This document shows, piece by piece, positions 10,355-21,266 of a stretch of 64,000 nucleotides of DNA. Position 1 is the stretch's first letter. Each line of letters begins with the position of its first letter. The DNA lies in assembly GCA_020740775.1 (NCBI GenBank), contig JAHEWK010000047.1, positions 1 to 64,000 of the forward strand. The letters run 5' to 3'. The DNA comes from Ilyonectria destructans (Eukaryota > Ascomycota > Sordariomycetes > Hypocreales > Nectriaceae). Below the pieces are notes generated by a model. That model was not told the DNA's origin. It was given only the letters and a program-made list of their open reading frames with translations, and did no database searches. A program made the translations under genes and the position numbers.

Positions 10355-12606
10355 CTAATTGTCATCATTTGGTAGTACGTGCACCTTCCGAATGAGGTCA
10401 TTCTTGTTCCAGTTCCCAATACACTCTGTCATCTCAATGTTCTCCGCCCCGAGGCGTGCACGGTCATACGAAACAGTACGCCGAGCCCCTGAAAAGACAC
10501 GTTCCGCCTTATCCGACATAGGCGGAATCGAAAGTACGATAATAGCTATCTTATGTAGCCGGGGGTATTCGATCCGTTGCTCTTCTCTGCTCCACCAGGC
10601 AAGCGGAGTAACTGCGATCTTGCATGGAGAACCATTAATAAACTTCTCCAGCTCATCCTCGTCGTCATATGCCTCCGTCACATCGAGCGACTGCGCCAGT
10701 TTATCGTACGCTGTCATCTGGATCTCCGAAGCCTCCTCCGGAGAAGTGGTAACAGGGAGATCTTTGTACTGACTCCAGATCTGCCTAGCCTTATTGATTG
10801 CACTGTCATGCCAATCAACGTGCCAGTTCTGGCGGAGGTACTTCAATCGCTTTGAGGGTGGAGAAGCAATGCCGCGGAATATACAGGCGTCTCATCGGTC
10901 TTAAAGTAGTACTTATCAAGCACAAACCAGCCCATGTGGATAGAGTGGATAAGGCGTTGATGATCGGCGTACGTCTTCTATAAATAGTCAGTACCATAAG
11001 GCTAAATAAGGTCGCAACTAGTATATACCTTAGCATCTTCGAAATGCTTGAGCAGGATATCCATGTGGTAAAGTAGCTGATCTAACGACGACCACTTCTT
11101 CTGCTGAGCCTGCGTAGCCTGCCAGAACGGTTGGAGGAAGTCCGCCGTCAATCTGAGGACATCCCAGTCATCCTGTGTGAGACTATCGTCGCCCAAGGCT
11201 TTATGATGATCTTGTTGAAAGACCATAAGTTTGTCTTTCTTCTCGAGTGCAGTACGAAGCAACATGTACCATGAATTCCACCTGGTTGCATTGTCAATGC
11301 CGAGTACACGGCCTGCCAGGCGCTCCCAAGCATCGCTGTGTATTGTAGAACTCCGTATAAATACGGCGATATTGTGTAGTTTGCCAAGGGGGCCCATCGA
11401 GCGCCATTCGGATCGATCCTCCGGCACATTTCGCTGCTTGCCCTTGCTACTCTTCTGCTGCAATTTCGCCTGTAGAGACTCAACAACTGTGGTATTTACG
11501 TTCCTATCTGCCTCTTCAATGGCAGCATTGAGTGCCTCTTTGCTGGAGGCGAAGAGAAACGCCTGGAGGCACAGATTGATAATATGGCCTCCACATCGAA
11601 CGCGGCGATCAATGGGGTCGAATCCAATGCCATATTCGTTCGCCAATGCCGTTGACAAAGCACGCATGCAAGTGTCATTGGAGCTAGCGTTATCTGACGT
11701 AAAGTAGCCAATGTTGCTTGCGATATTGAAATACCGTATGGTGTCCAGCAAGTGCCGTGACATTGTCTCTCCGGAGTGACTGTGCTGTACGTTCGGTAGA
11801 CCTAATAAGGCCTCACGGAGTTCATAATGCTCATCAACCCATTGCCCACATATTCCGAGAAATCCCTTGCGATGCGGTGATGACCATAGATCGATGCTAA
11901 AGTGGACTTGTGACTTTGCCGCCTGTAATTGAGCTTTGATGTTCTCGCGATGTATGACGTATGACAGCTCAATATGAGCCACTACTGTATTGCCTGACTG
12001 AATAAGGAACTCTTCAGCTCTTGGGTTAACTGCGCAGAGAAGTGCTTGGTATTCCGGCCAAGAGACACAGCTGAATGGGAGCCGCCGGCTTGTGATAAGT
12101 TGGATCTGAGCCTCGTAGAATGCGTCAAGTTGGATCGCATTCCGTAGTATCGATTGTTCGTCACGGGATACTAGGTTTCGGTTCTTCTCTTCGACAAGTG
12201 TAAATGCTACTTCAAGAGACTGTTGAAGTGCCTTCTTGGCTGGCCTTTCTTCATCGTCAATGATAATACAGTGGCCACTTCGCATATGCCGTTTGGCGCT
12301 TGTAGTGGAGACTGTACGCCATGGCGGATTGTGACAGTGTTGACAATACCAGAGTCTCTGGTTATTCTGGTGTGTCTCTTCGTCTCCTTGGGGCACGCGG
12401 AAGTGCTTCCAGGTTTCTGGCGCGCGGAGTTTACGTTTCGTCGACTGAGATTGAGGCTTAGACACGGAAGAAGCGGAGGAGGACGTGGAGAAAAATGATT
12501 GCTGTGAATGAGGCCGCACGGCTGCGGAGATGCTTGATTCTGGAGCTGGTGAGCTTAATTCTTCGTATTCAACGTCCCCTACAAATAGAGACGACCCGGT
12601 AGGCAT
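10355..12606 (-). pseudogene. hAT transposase with one frameshift
   Basis: Exon 1 (12606 to about 11021) starts MPTGSSLFVGD. It carries a BED-type zinc finger (WYCQHCH...RHMRSGH) and an RNase-H-like hAT core (HFSIDLWSSPHRKG; YFTSDNASSNDTC; RCGGHIINLCLQ; NATRWNSWYMLL). A GTATAT...TTATAG intron (about 10980-11020) leads to an exon reading KTYADHQRLIHSIHMGWF, ending LLHP near 10857. The dimerisation domain continues in another frame (KRLKYLRQNWHVDW ... SIPPMSDKAERVFSGARR) to the stop at 10355. One missing base in the expected LLHPSKRL stretch explains the shift, at about 10851-10857. Otherwise the gene is nearly complete, so the element could be mobilised in trans. Confidence 0.8.
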
Positions 12607-13925
12607 ATTGACGCTTGGTATTTATTCATGTGTTACAAGTGCAAGCTATTGAAGTCCTTCAAGTTGTGTGCAAAGAGACAATCTGTTTCAATCAGCACAC
12701 CACCACCGCGTCCATGACTTGGACCCCACCTTCAACGTCACAGTTTGGCCCTCCTAACGGCCCGCTAGCCAATGATCGGGCGCTGAAGGGCATCATCTCC
12801 TTGAGTCAAACTCGAAAAACCTTCGTCTTGCAGCTGCCCTGTCCCACCCGCGTCAGCTTCGCGTTCTTCTCGCGCCATTCTGGCGTTTGATTAGAATTGA
12901 TTATTGAGCTCGTTACTGAGCTTGCGTACGTACTCCTAAGGGTGAATGGTGGGCCATGGACGTTGAGCCTCCAGGTCAAGGTCTGCAGGGGACCTGCAAA
13001 GTCGCTAGTACATCCGTCCAGGCGTGTATTTTGGTTTGGGCGCAGGTCCCTGATACCGACCGCTTGGACTTTTTGTCGTCGTCTTCGTCTTCGTCAATAA
13101 ATAAAGCGATATGAATTGGGATGGTGAGAGTAGAGAAAATACTTGAGAGACAAACAGCTTTCAAGCGAACTGGACTTGACTTAACCTATGCTTTGGGTCG
13201 GGACATATCTGATGGTGACAGTGGGTCAGTATGCTGCGTCATACCCATGGCTTTCTCGACTACAAAACGACAACTTGGAAATATATCTTTAACCGTAATG
13301 GTAATTGATACCAGACGGAAGGTCTCAGCAAGAGAAATTCCGCGACTATACTTTAACTTGTACGAATGCGATTCTCAGGAATAGACCAGTGTGTTTATTG
13401 GCATCTCAATTGTTTTGCTCGAGAGTATGTTACGTGAGCCAGCTTACCCTATATGCGCCAGATAGGGGCTACCGCGCATCCCGCGTATTTATAATGGTGG
13501 AGTGGGTATCTCTTAACTCAATAGCCTTAGGTTTCACCACCCAGATAATATGCACTTCGCCGTCTCTCACGGTACAAATACTCTTCTTGGAAACCAGCTA
13601 GATAGTCCATTCAAAGTTATAAAATTAGGCTGCCGTTGAACATAGAGAAAGAATGCAATTCTGGACTTTTGTCAGGACGATAGTTTCGATTATAAGATAA
13701 GTTACCTCATTTACCATAGATAAACACAGTGCTACAGCTGTACCCGCTAACATATCTTAGCAGAACATCGGAAGATTCACTAATTGCACACCACGCGTCG
13801 GAGCGTCGAGTGCGTAGTACTTGAATTCGGACTCTGCAGCAGGCAGCCAGGCCACATAATTTGGAAGCCAGATATAACCTGGTCACGTGCGTTACTGATT
13901 ACTGATTGATTGATTAGGAGCTTAC
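12607..13925. other. non-coding 5' part of the hAT element
   Basis: About 1.3 kb between the transposase start and the right subterminal region contains only small unconvincing frames. Confidence 0.5.
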
Positions 13926-13950
13926 TGATACTGATATCATATCAGTATCA
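13926..13950. other. hairpin in hAT subterminal region
   Basis: An 11-bp perfect stem (13926-13936 with 13940-13950) around a 3-base loop, made of TGATACTGATA and its complement. It overlaps the transposon's repeated TGATACTGAT motif and probably serves transposase binding. Confidence 0.6.
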
Positions 13951-13978
13951 ATCAGTAATCAGTACTGCTTGATAACTG

Positions 13979-13998
13979 ACTGCTTGTTGAGAAGTCTG
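13979..13998 (-). repeat. right terminal inverted repeat of the hAT element
   Basis: Perfect inverse of 10220-10239. The zinc-finger gene frame opens immediately to the right. Confidence 0.85.
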
Positions 13999-13999
13999 G

Positions 14000-15567
14000 C
14001 CTCCAGAGCAACAAACTTTCCTCAGCCTGAAAGCAGCCGTCCCAGCAGGACCAAATCAATCGCAGACCGCCAAACATGAAGCAGTTGATAATAGCGGCAA
14101 AATCCAATGTCCTCATTGTCGTTTCTGGTTTAAGCCCAAAGACCACGAAGCCAACTGCAATATGAAACCGAGGCGGTGCCTCCACTCGGATTGCAATGAC
14201 TCGCCCTATAAGTACTCAGAATTCCGATTACGAATGCATCGTCACAAAGTGCACAAAGAGAATGTTGAGAAAACCAATTGCAAGTGGTCAGAAGAAGAGA
14301 TACAACACCTAGGCAAGAAACCAGCTCGTGTTAGTTGGGAGACATTCGCGAAGGATGAAATGCCTGGAAGATCAGCGAACACGTGTTCTTCTCAGTACCG
14401 CTTCATCCAGGCAGATTTTGGACCTTTAGTCATATTGGTGGATATCAAAAAACCCCTTCAAGTGACTGAGGTATCCATGGCGCTGCTTCTTAACTGCGCA
14501 AAATTCATGGTCCCCATCGTGATTTCTTGGATAGGAGAAATTAACACCCGTTCGCCCTCCTACTCTGGAAAGAAGTTATGGTGGTGGCCCGATAGCGTGC
14601 CCTTTCAGTGTCCAACAAGAATGAAGAAGGAAGGTAAGATATAAACCACGATTCGAAATTGGCTAATGACCGCTGAAACATCTTAGATTGCTATGGACTG
14701 GCCTACCATATACTAGTTATGGGTATGTGGCACATCAAAGCCGGGTCTTGTATTATCACTCTGAGTAAACTTCAACAAGCTAGCAAAAATTATTTGCACA
14801 AGCGCAGGGACAACGAAAAGAAGGCTCTTACTGTGCCCAATTGGAAGGAAAATATAGACAAAATCCTTGACATCCTAGAAGAGATATTCAAATTAGCAAA
14901 ATCAGAGGAGAAGGCACAACGCGAGGACAGTGGCAAGTTACTCCCCAGGTTCTTTCGGATATTTCGAGTCACTGATGGTTCGGTAGATGCGGCTACAGAA
15001 GTTGAGGTAAACGTTGAACGGAGTTGCCTCAACAGGGATTATTTGTCTGGGTGCAATGGCAAACTTCCTCTGTCAGCCTCTGGGGCCAAGCGAAAGCGTC
15101 GCATGACAACAGGCGATGCAGGAGTCACATACGATCCTGCGGAGGTAATCTGCGGCATGCCCAATAACTCGAAAGCTAGCGGACTGCAAGCTTCCACGGA
15201 CGTTGAGAATCTACTGAACTCACAGAGCACGGCTCAGTCTGAGAAAAGGGGTCAAAAGGAAACCCCTTGCTCTCTATCACACCATCGAGCCAAGCGACAG
15301 TGTTGCACACCCGATGAATTGGATGTCTTAGAGGCCGACTGGAAAAGAGATGAAGCAAAAGTCAGAGCTGAATTGGATGTCACGATTTTACGGCTCTCAA
15401 TAGACAAGGATTCAAAAGACAAGCTATCAATGGTGGAAGGAAAAGACGTGGTTACGAAACTGGGAGCTGTGATTGACGTGTTTGGCGAACTCCAACGGCG
15501 GCACGTGGTTTTAAAGGAACTAATCCAACGGCGACGCGATGAATGTAACAGGCCTGAGATGAGATGA
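14000..15567 (+). CDS. zinc-finger / Myb-like protein, 5' end missing
   Basis: Exon 1 (14000-14633) joins exon 2 (14687-15567) across a 53-nt intron (GTAAGA, GCTAAT, CTTAG; phase 1). The frame reads zinc-binding pairs CPHCRFWFKPKDHEANC and CLHSDC...HRHKVH. It continues with a SANT/Myb-like stretch (KWSEEEIQHLGKK, VSWETFAKDEMPGRSANTCS) and ends in a charged, coiled-coil-like tail (ELDVTILRLSIDKDSKDKLS; VIDVFGELQRRHVVLKELIQ). A DNA-binding regulator is likely; the family is not recognised. There is no in-frame ATG before the first finger. The frame opens inside the hAT right terminus after a TGA and continues as PPEQQTFLSLKAAVPAGP. The hAT element therefore probably removed or displaced the true N-terminus. 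Confidence 0.6.
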
Positions 15568-15890
15568 GCATAGAATGGATCAGCATATGTCTATTATCCC
15601 ACGAACTTGAGCAACCATCTTCTATCACCAGGATGCAAGAATAGACACGCTATATTGGATTTTATTGTCGTCACAGCGCGAGGTTAGTGTCGTCATGTTG
15701 GGCCTCTTTGTCATTATTATATTGCTGTAACCTATGTGTGTCAATCTGTGGCGGAGAGAATAAACGCCTTATGCTCCGAGATTTACCGTTGGCGGGTAGG
15801 TGCAACTAGGAAGCTGTACTGGTAGAAATTTACAACTCAATCGAGAGGGACCCAGGCCCGCCTGGGAGCGGCTATACAGCTGCCATATCG
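15568..15890. other. no gene seen
   Basis: This is the 3' flank of the zinc-finger gene; nothing recognised. Confidence 0.5.
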
Positions 15891-16766
15891 ATGGTCTTCA
15901 CGTATTATTCGTGGGGAACTACATGCGTCATGGCGCTGGATATAACGCCCGACATGGCGTCGTACTTCGCCCGTGAATGGTTCGACGTGCCCTTTCGTAC
16001 CAAATTCGGTGTCCGATACTTAAGCTTCGCCAATGGTAGTTCCCAGGTGTCGGCGTCCAAAGACTTTCTGCTTAAAGGTTGTCACCACAAAGCTATGCTC
16101 TCTGCTTTTAGCGAGGAGATAATACAGGCAATTGTGATGAACCCATTTTACACCGACGAAACCGAACAGCATCGCCCCAGTACGGATAGTATATAAATGA
16201 AGATCACAGGCAAGGTTGAGGAGAGGGCTATTATTTACCCATCTCTAAACCTGCCATTTGGAACCGCGATTAAAGCTAAGCTGTTCCCACAGTACATACC
16301 AAATTATGACGTAGTAATCTCAGACTTCCTTTACTCTGCCTTCTGTTCCTTCGCCCCGTCTAAACCACAAGGTTGTGCCGTGCGTTATCCGTCCCTCTCC
16401 ATCTCAAGGATCCATATCTCTGATCGATTTTCGGGGGTCCGAAGTCTTGTAGATCTTAACGCAACAGTCTACCCAGTATACCATTTGTCCTTTTCCTTCG
16501 GCCGTCGTCGGAGGAGGTTTGGCATCGGCGAAGAAATCGCGCTCCTTGGTCAAATCGTTCTTCTCGAAGGACTGAAAGGCTGTCAGGAAAGAATCTTGAG
16601 AAAATGGAGGACATACCATTGGGATCAAGTCACGAGGACCCAGGAGAGTGTCGGTAATTTGAGTGTTGGTCTTCCAATTTCGGCTGGACGATCCAAATCA
16701 ATAGAATGGCCGTTGGCAGAAACGAGGGTTAGTGTATCTCTAACCTCCATCTCCACGACTGTTTGA
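15891..16766 (+). pseudogene. uncertain relic, possibly retropepsin-like
   Basis: Two frames in the same phase, 15891-16196 and 16197-16766, are separated by a single TAA. The first reads ITPDMASYFAREWFDVPFRT, then KFGVRYLSFANGSSQVSASK. The pattern 'PFRTK...LSFANGSS' is faintly like the flap region of Ty3-type aspartic proteases, but the catalytic DTG/DSG triad is not seen (SWGTT stands nearby). No RT, RNase H or LTR is visible. The second frame reads SLNLPFGTAIKAKLFPQYIP. The gene-like composition supports a decayed coding sequence; its identity is a guess. Confidence 0.25.
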
Positions 16767-17095
16767 AAAAGCTCGACCAGGCTGCAGTAATGAAGTTCGT
16801 CTGAGGTCGCCATGGGCCTGTGATGGGAACCGGGCTAAGAACGACACGCAACCATACCATAAAAAGACTAGAAAGAGGGGGGGAGGCCGCATATGATGGC
16901 CTGTGAGCTGATGTTGTGGGATCGTTGATTGATCAGTTCTCGTCGTAGTTGCTTGCATCCTGTCACTACAGGATTGCTTGATATACGTGTTGGCGGAAGA
17001 AGTGGCCCGCCCCGTCACTGATATCCCGGGACGGCTCGGAGTTCCTCAGACCTTGGGGCCTGGCTGACATGCTCTCACGGGTATAAGATGAGACG
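16750..17095 (-). repeat. dispersed repeat family 1, copy A (promoter-like)
   Basis: The reverse complement matches 48310-48645 over about 340 bp. Shared blocks include CTCATCTTATACCCG, AGCAACTACGACGAG, ACTGATCAATCAAC, CATCATATGCG and GGTTGCGTGTC. The match extends past a shared ATGGCGAC into the first codons of a short minus-strand frame (16813-16625, MATSDELHYCSLVELFQ). It looks like a duplicated promoter plus gene start. Confidence 0.75.
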
Positions 17096-19623
17096 TTCCG
17101 CCTTATCTAAGTTGAAGAGCAAGTCCTGGACTCATCCAATTCGATTGTAATTCAAGCGCGATCTTCGTGACTGCTTCTGTGCTCCTGGGTGTTCGAGTCT
17201 TTACCACCTGCCTTTAGCCTTACACAGGGCTGTGCGACGCACAAACCGAACCCACCCAACTGCTTTCATCATACACCTTTCTACCGTATCTTCAGTAGGT
17301 AGTCATTTCAATCTCTTCTCCGAGGCAAGCCACGCCGTTCCTTCAATGTACTAACAATATCCAACTATCAGCGCCCCAACGAGTTTTGCCAAGCAACAAC
17401 ACCTTCGAGCGTATCTGGCCTGGCTTGGTTTGGATCATAACCGAAGCCGCCGGTGGCATTCTGATCATGAAAACAAACCACGGACTAGCGTGGGGCTCCC
17501 ACTTGAGAGTAAACCTCAGATGTTATGGACCGAGGGCCAGCTGGTACACACGGAATACTCAACCTGTCGCATTTAGAGCGGAAGCTGAAAACCATCAAGA
17601 AGTGGGTTTACTATCTGTCTGCCCAAATACGGACTGTTAAATCCCTCGCTGTGACAACTGTCGTATCGAGTGAGTGCGTGAGGGCGATGCAAGTAGCCAA
17701 TCCGAAACCCCGAGGCCTTGCATGAGGGATTGCCGAATATGAACAACGACTGTGGAGCAGAGTTGCTAGGGCTTAAAAGCTGGTCCGAGGCGGGAGCATT
17801 CATTCAGCTTGAGGGCTGTTTTATCAAATGGCGTTATTTCGTGGGCCACCTTGAATAAATAAGTTGAGGTAGCCATGCCTTGCAAGTCCTTGCGAATGGA
17901 AAGTTCGGGAAATGGTCGCTACAGGATATTGTTTCACTGTCATTTCGCTATCGCAGTTTAAGAGATAGTCACAAGTCCAAGTTTGAGGAATTGGTAATAG
18001 GTTTGAACAAGTTCGTCTGTACAAGTTCTTGTTACTAGTATGATTTACCCTCCGTGTCTCCTGCGTTGTCTGGTTTGGTCTTATTCATATCCCCCATAAG
18101 CGCACGCTATCACGAAAATTACGATCGCGATGTCACGAGTCGGATCATAACCACTGGCTTCGATGGCTTTCTTATATTTTTCTGGTGCTTTGTTGGCCGG
18201 CCCGTTATAATCAACATCACACTGCTGAAGCGCTCCTGAGCGCACTAACGTGGTGTAAGTGAGTGATATCCATCAGGAAGAATCCCAGACATACATTTTT
18301 CCCGGGCCTCATGTTGGGCTAGAACAGTGACGTTACGAGTCATTTTGCCTTGGTCGTGATATGAAGTTGAGCTGGTGAGTTGATTGGCGTTGCAGTGCAA
18401 GTTGAGGTTTTCTGCAAATGGCACAGCACGGTTTATTTATATTTCTCTAGCCTCGTAAAGAGCCTTATCCTTGACTCTGCTACCAACAGTTTCCTCGTAA
18501 TGAACCCCGGCCTAGCGTGCGGCTCTCAGTTTGAGCACAACGTCATGGTTACTCAAACCTGGAATAGCGCAGGATTCTCGGCTAACTCAACGTGATCTCC
18601 AAATTCGCGGACGTACATGCCACTCGCCTGTTTCCTCGCGGTTTCATTTGGTCTCGTCAATTAATGAGGCTGTGGATTGCATGGGGTAGCACATAAGTGT
18701 GCTGACCACGCAGCCCTCACCGCGGCGACTAATGTATCAGAGGAAACAAGGCGTCAGGGTTTTACCCCTCCGTGGAAATCATCTTACGGAGGCGTTCGGA
18801 AGTGAGTGTGATTACCCAAACGGCCGCGTCTGGGCAGGGTTGCGAGGCAGTTAGGCTATTGATGCGATCGCTTGGGCAGCAGACTAAATCTGGTTATCCT
18901 TGAAATCTGGACATCTCGTTGAGGCCGCACGGAGGCATCCATGATGCCCAGGTAGCTTTACGGGGGTTCTAGACTTCAACAATTTCCACTCACCGGTCAT
19001 CAATCCTGGTTGAATTGTGTTGGCGGTGTGCTGCTGACGTGGCCACCTCCTCGGTTTGCTAATGATATGTAGCACGAGTTCGGCAGCCCCGGTGGACACT
19101 ATCCTTGCTCATGCTTGGTGGCCGTGTTGTTGGTCAATGAATGAGGCGGCAGTTGCCTATAATGCCTAACCGCCTCCACAGCCGCGGTCTGGACAACCTA
19201 ACCAGCTAATTCACACTACACTATTCTCGACCGTCCTGCATGATTGATGATGCTGTTGGCCACTGTGTCACTTAGTCTGTACTCAATTTCTTGGGGGAGA
19301 AGGCATGTGGGAATGATACGTAGTGTTACAAGCATGTACGGAGTCTAAGTGTGGGGGATGGTGAGTCTGGCTGCGCGCAGTCAGAATTGAGATGGGTGGA
19401 TGAGGCTGAGGACAGGGTCCAGGATCAGGGTGGATACTCTTTGGGTGCCTGCAGTCTTCTGACAAGTCATTCACACAGTGCCAGAGTGGCGTCGATATGA
19501 CGGGTCCATTGGCCGTGCTGACCGTACGGTGTGATTCAACTAGCGCCGCGGGGTGCTCTCGGAGGCCGCTGGGCACCAACAGGGGTCATTGAAGGGGCAC
19601 AGACGCGTCGATTTTCCCGGCGA
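17096..19623. other. no supported gene
   Basis: Only small frames. Two short similar stretches occur at about 17464-17515 and 18492-18545 (both contain GGACTAGCGTG/GGCCTAGCGTG followed by GGCTC). Their origin is unclear. Confidence 0.4.
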
Positions 19624-19800
19624 GGGGTGCTTCTAGACAAAGGTGACGGAAACGGGGCTGGGGACAGGGTCCAAAATCGGTGGGGCTTTCATTCGTCGGG
19701 CAATCTATATCCCTCCAGCGTGACGGAAGTTATCTCCCTAGACCCGGAGCTACCGGACCAGGCACCCAAGGGGGCTCTGCCTGTTGGCAGGTACCGACCT
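19624..19800 (+). repeat. dispersed repeat family 2, copy B
   Basis: Matches 9631-9812 in inverse orientation; see that entry. Confidence 0.6.
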
Positions 19801-20404
19801 AAGTACATCACTCGGTTCGAGCTGTACTTAGGCATCGATTCATTGCGATACCAGCCGAACGGGGAGAATTCCCCTATGAACGGCACATCTCGAAACCTCC
19901 AGTCGATAGAATATCTACGTCGATCACCTTCGCCGAAAGATGATCTTTGCCTGGCCAGCCCTCAGCAAGCCCTCCTCGTCTGGCCTCACGTTTTGATCAA
20001 GTTCTGCAATGATTCCTACAAGCCGACAACTAACGGTTGTGGACTTGGTCCCCGTGTCGGCTCGGTCTCCCGTAGGCTGGCAGGTCTTTAATTGAGAGCA
20101 TTGATGCGCTGACTCACTATCACCGCTCCTATCATACGGATTACCTACATCCCTTTCTACAATATAAAGCAAACGGTGTTTCCATCAAGAAGCAATTTCT
20201 TTATGTGGCGGGGGATGGTTTTATAGTCAAGGTCAGGGGAGCTGTGAACAATTAGATGAGAAAGGAAACAAGCTTAGGTATTAGAACGATTAGATCATTA
20301 ACGAACTATATCGCGTACTCTGCTCTTCTCTTGCTGCTACGGGCTGTGCCGTTCGAGACGCCGAGTCCATAGTACCAAAGCGATTGTTTCGGCGGTTGCA
20401 TCAC
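19801..20404. other. no gene seen
   Basis: No domain or splice-supported frame. Confidence 0.4.
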
Positions 20405-20610
20405 TAGCGTGTCCACCTCACTCACGCCGCCTCATACAGCCTCGTTGCTGCAATCATCATACATGAGCTGCCCTCCTACCGCTTCCGAATATATTTGCTT
20501 TAGCAGGTACGTGCCTCGCAGCTGACGAAAACGGTCGATTGCATGAATGACGCAGGTTGATCTCGCTGGCTGCCGCACGAGGGGTTCCAATCGCACTTCC
20601 ATCAGCCAGT
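20405..20610 (+). repeat. dispersed repeat family 3, copy A
   Basis: Shares CAGCCTCGTTGCTGCAAT, TCCGAATAT.TTTGCT, AGGTACGT, ACGGT.GATTG.ATGAATG and CATCAGCC in order with 28829-29036. The centre also matches 25485-25520. Differences are mainly transitions. Confidence 0.7.
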
Positions 20611-21266
20611 TGACTGGTTGAATTGTGAGTGGGTCCAAGTCTCCTCCTAGACGATGTGCTTTGTCCCCTCCAGTCACGCTCGGTGGCCGAGGGAGGTTGG
20701 GTAGGTACAGGCGATTACGCCTCGCTGACATGGTGGTACGACACAGGTTGAAGGGGACAGGGTTTCGCTGCATGGCCATTTGTAGACTACTACTAGTGTT
20801 GGCTCTCCGTCTCTTCAATTTTTTCGTCCATTTAGCGGGCGTCGGTGCTTCCAATGGTGCCGTAGGATCGCATGTGGTCCGCCAGGCCGGCCCCAACGAC
20901 CGAAAAGAGGGCCGCCACTCCCACGTCAGTTCTTACAGAGCCGGACTAAGGAAGTAGGCTGTAGCCACTCGGGCCAGTATATTGACCATCCCCTTGTCTC
21001 TTCTCGCACCAAAGAGGGGTTGAAAATCCAAAGTGCTGCAGCTGATAAGAGCCCCCTTTATCCGAGTCAGGGAGGTTCCGAAGCGCGAAGCGTGAACCGC
21101 CGATCGAGTATATCGCTCAACCTGATCCCATTCTACATTCACTCAGCTTTCTGCCTTCTTGAGATTCCCCCTCAACCTTCACTACTAGCAGGCCACTTTC
21201 GCCTGCATCTTTGTGACCATATACTCCTTTCTCCGAGGTCGTGGGATCAACTTCAATAGCTCCGCC
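20611..21266. other. upstream region of the M16 gene
   Basis: The last about 150 bases are pyrimidine-rich, as is usual for fungal promoters and 5' leaders. No gene is seen in the first part. Confidence 0.5.

Larger units (their letters stand above)
10220..13998 (-). mobile_element. hAT-type DNA transposon, 3.8 kb
   Basis: The ends are a 20-bp perfect inverted repeat that starts CAGACTTCTCAACAAG at 10220 and recurs inverted, ending at 13998. Both ends carry many subterminal TGATTGATT/CTGATACTGAT motifs, typical of hAT transposase binding regions. The transposase lies on the minus strand at 10355-12606. The 8 bases outside the two ends (GCTGCATG and GCCTCCAG) do not match, so no target duplication remains. 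One flank may have been rearranged since insertion. Confidence 0.8.

Noticed and set aside
10212..14006. 8-bp target duplication of the 3.8-kb hAT element
   Set aside because: GCTGCATG and GCCTCCAG agree at only four positions, so no duplication is claimed.
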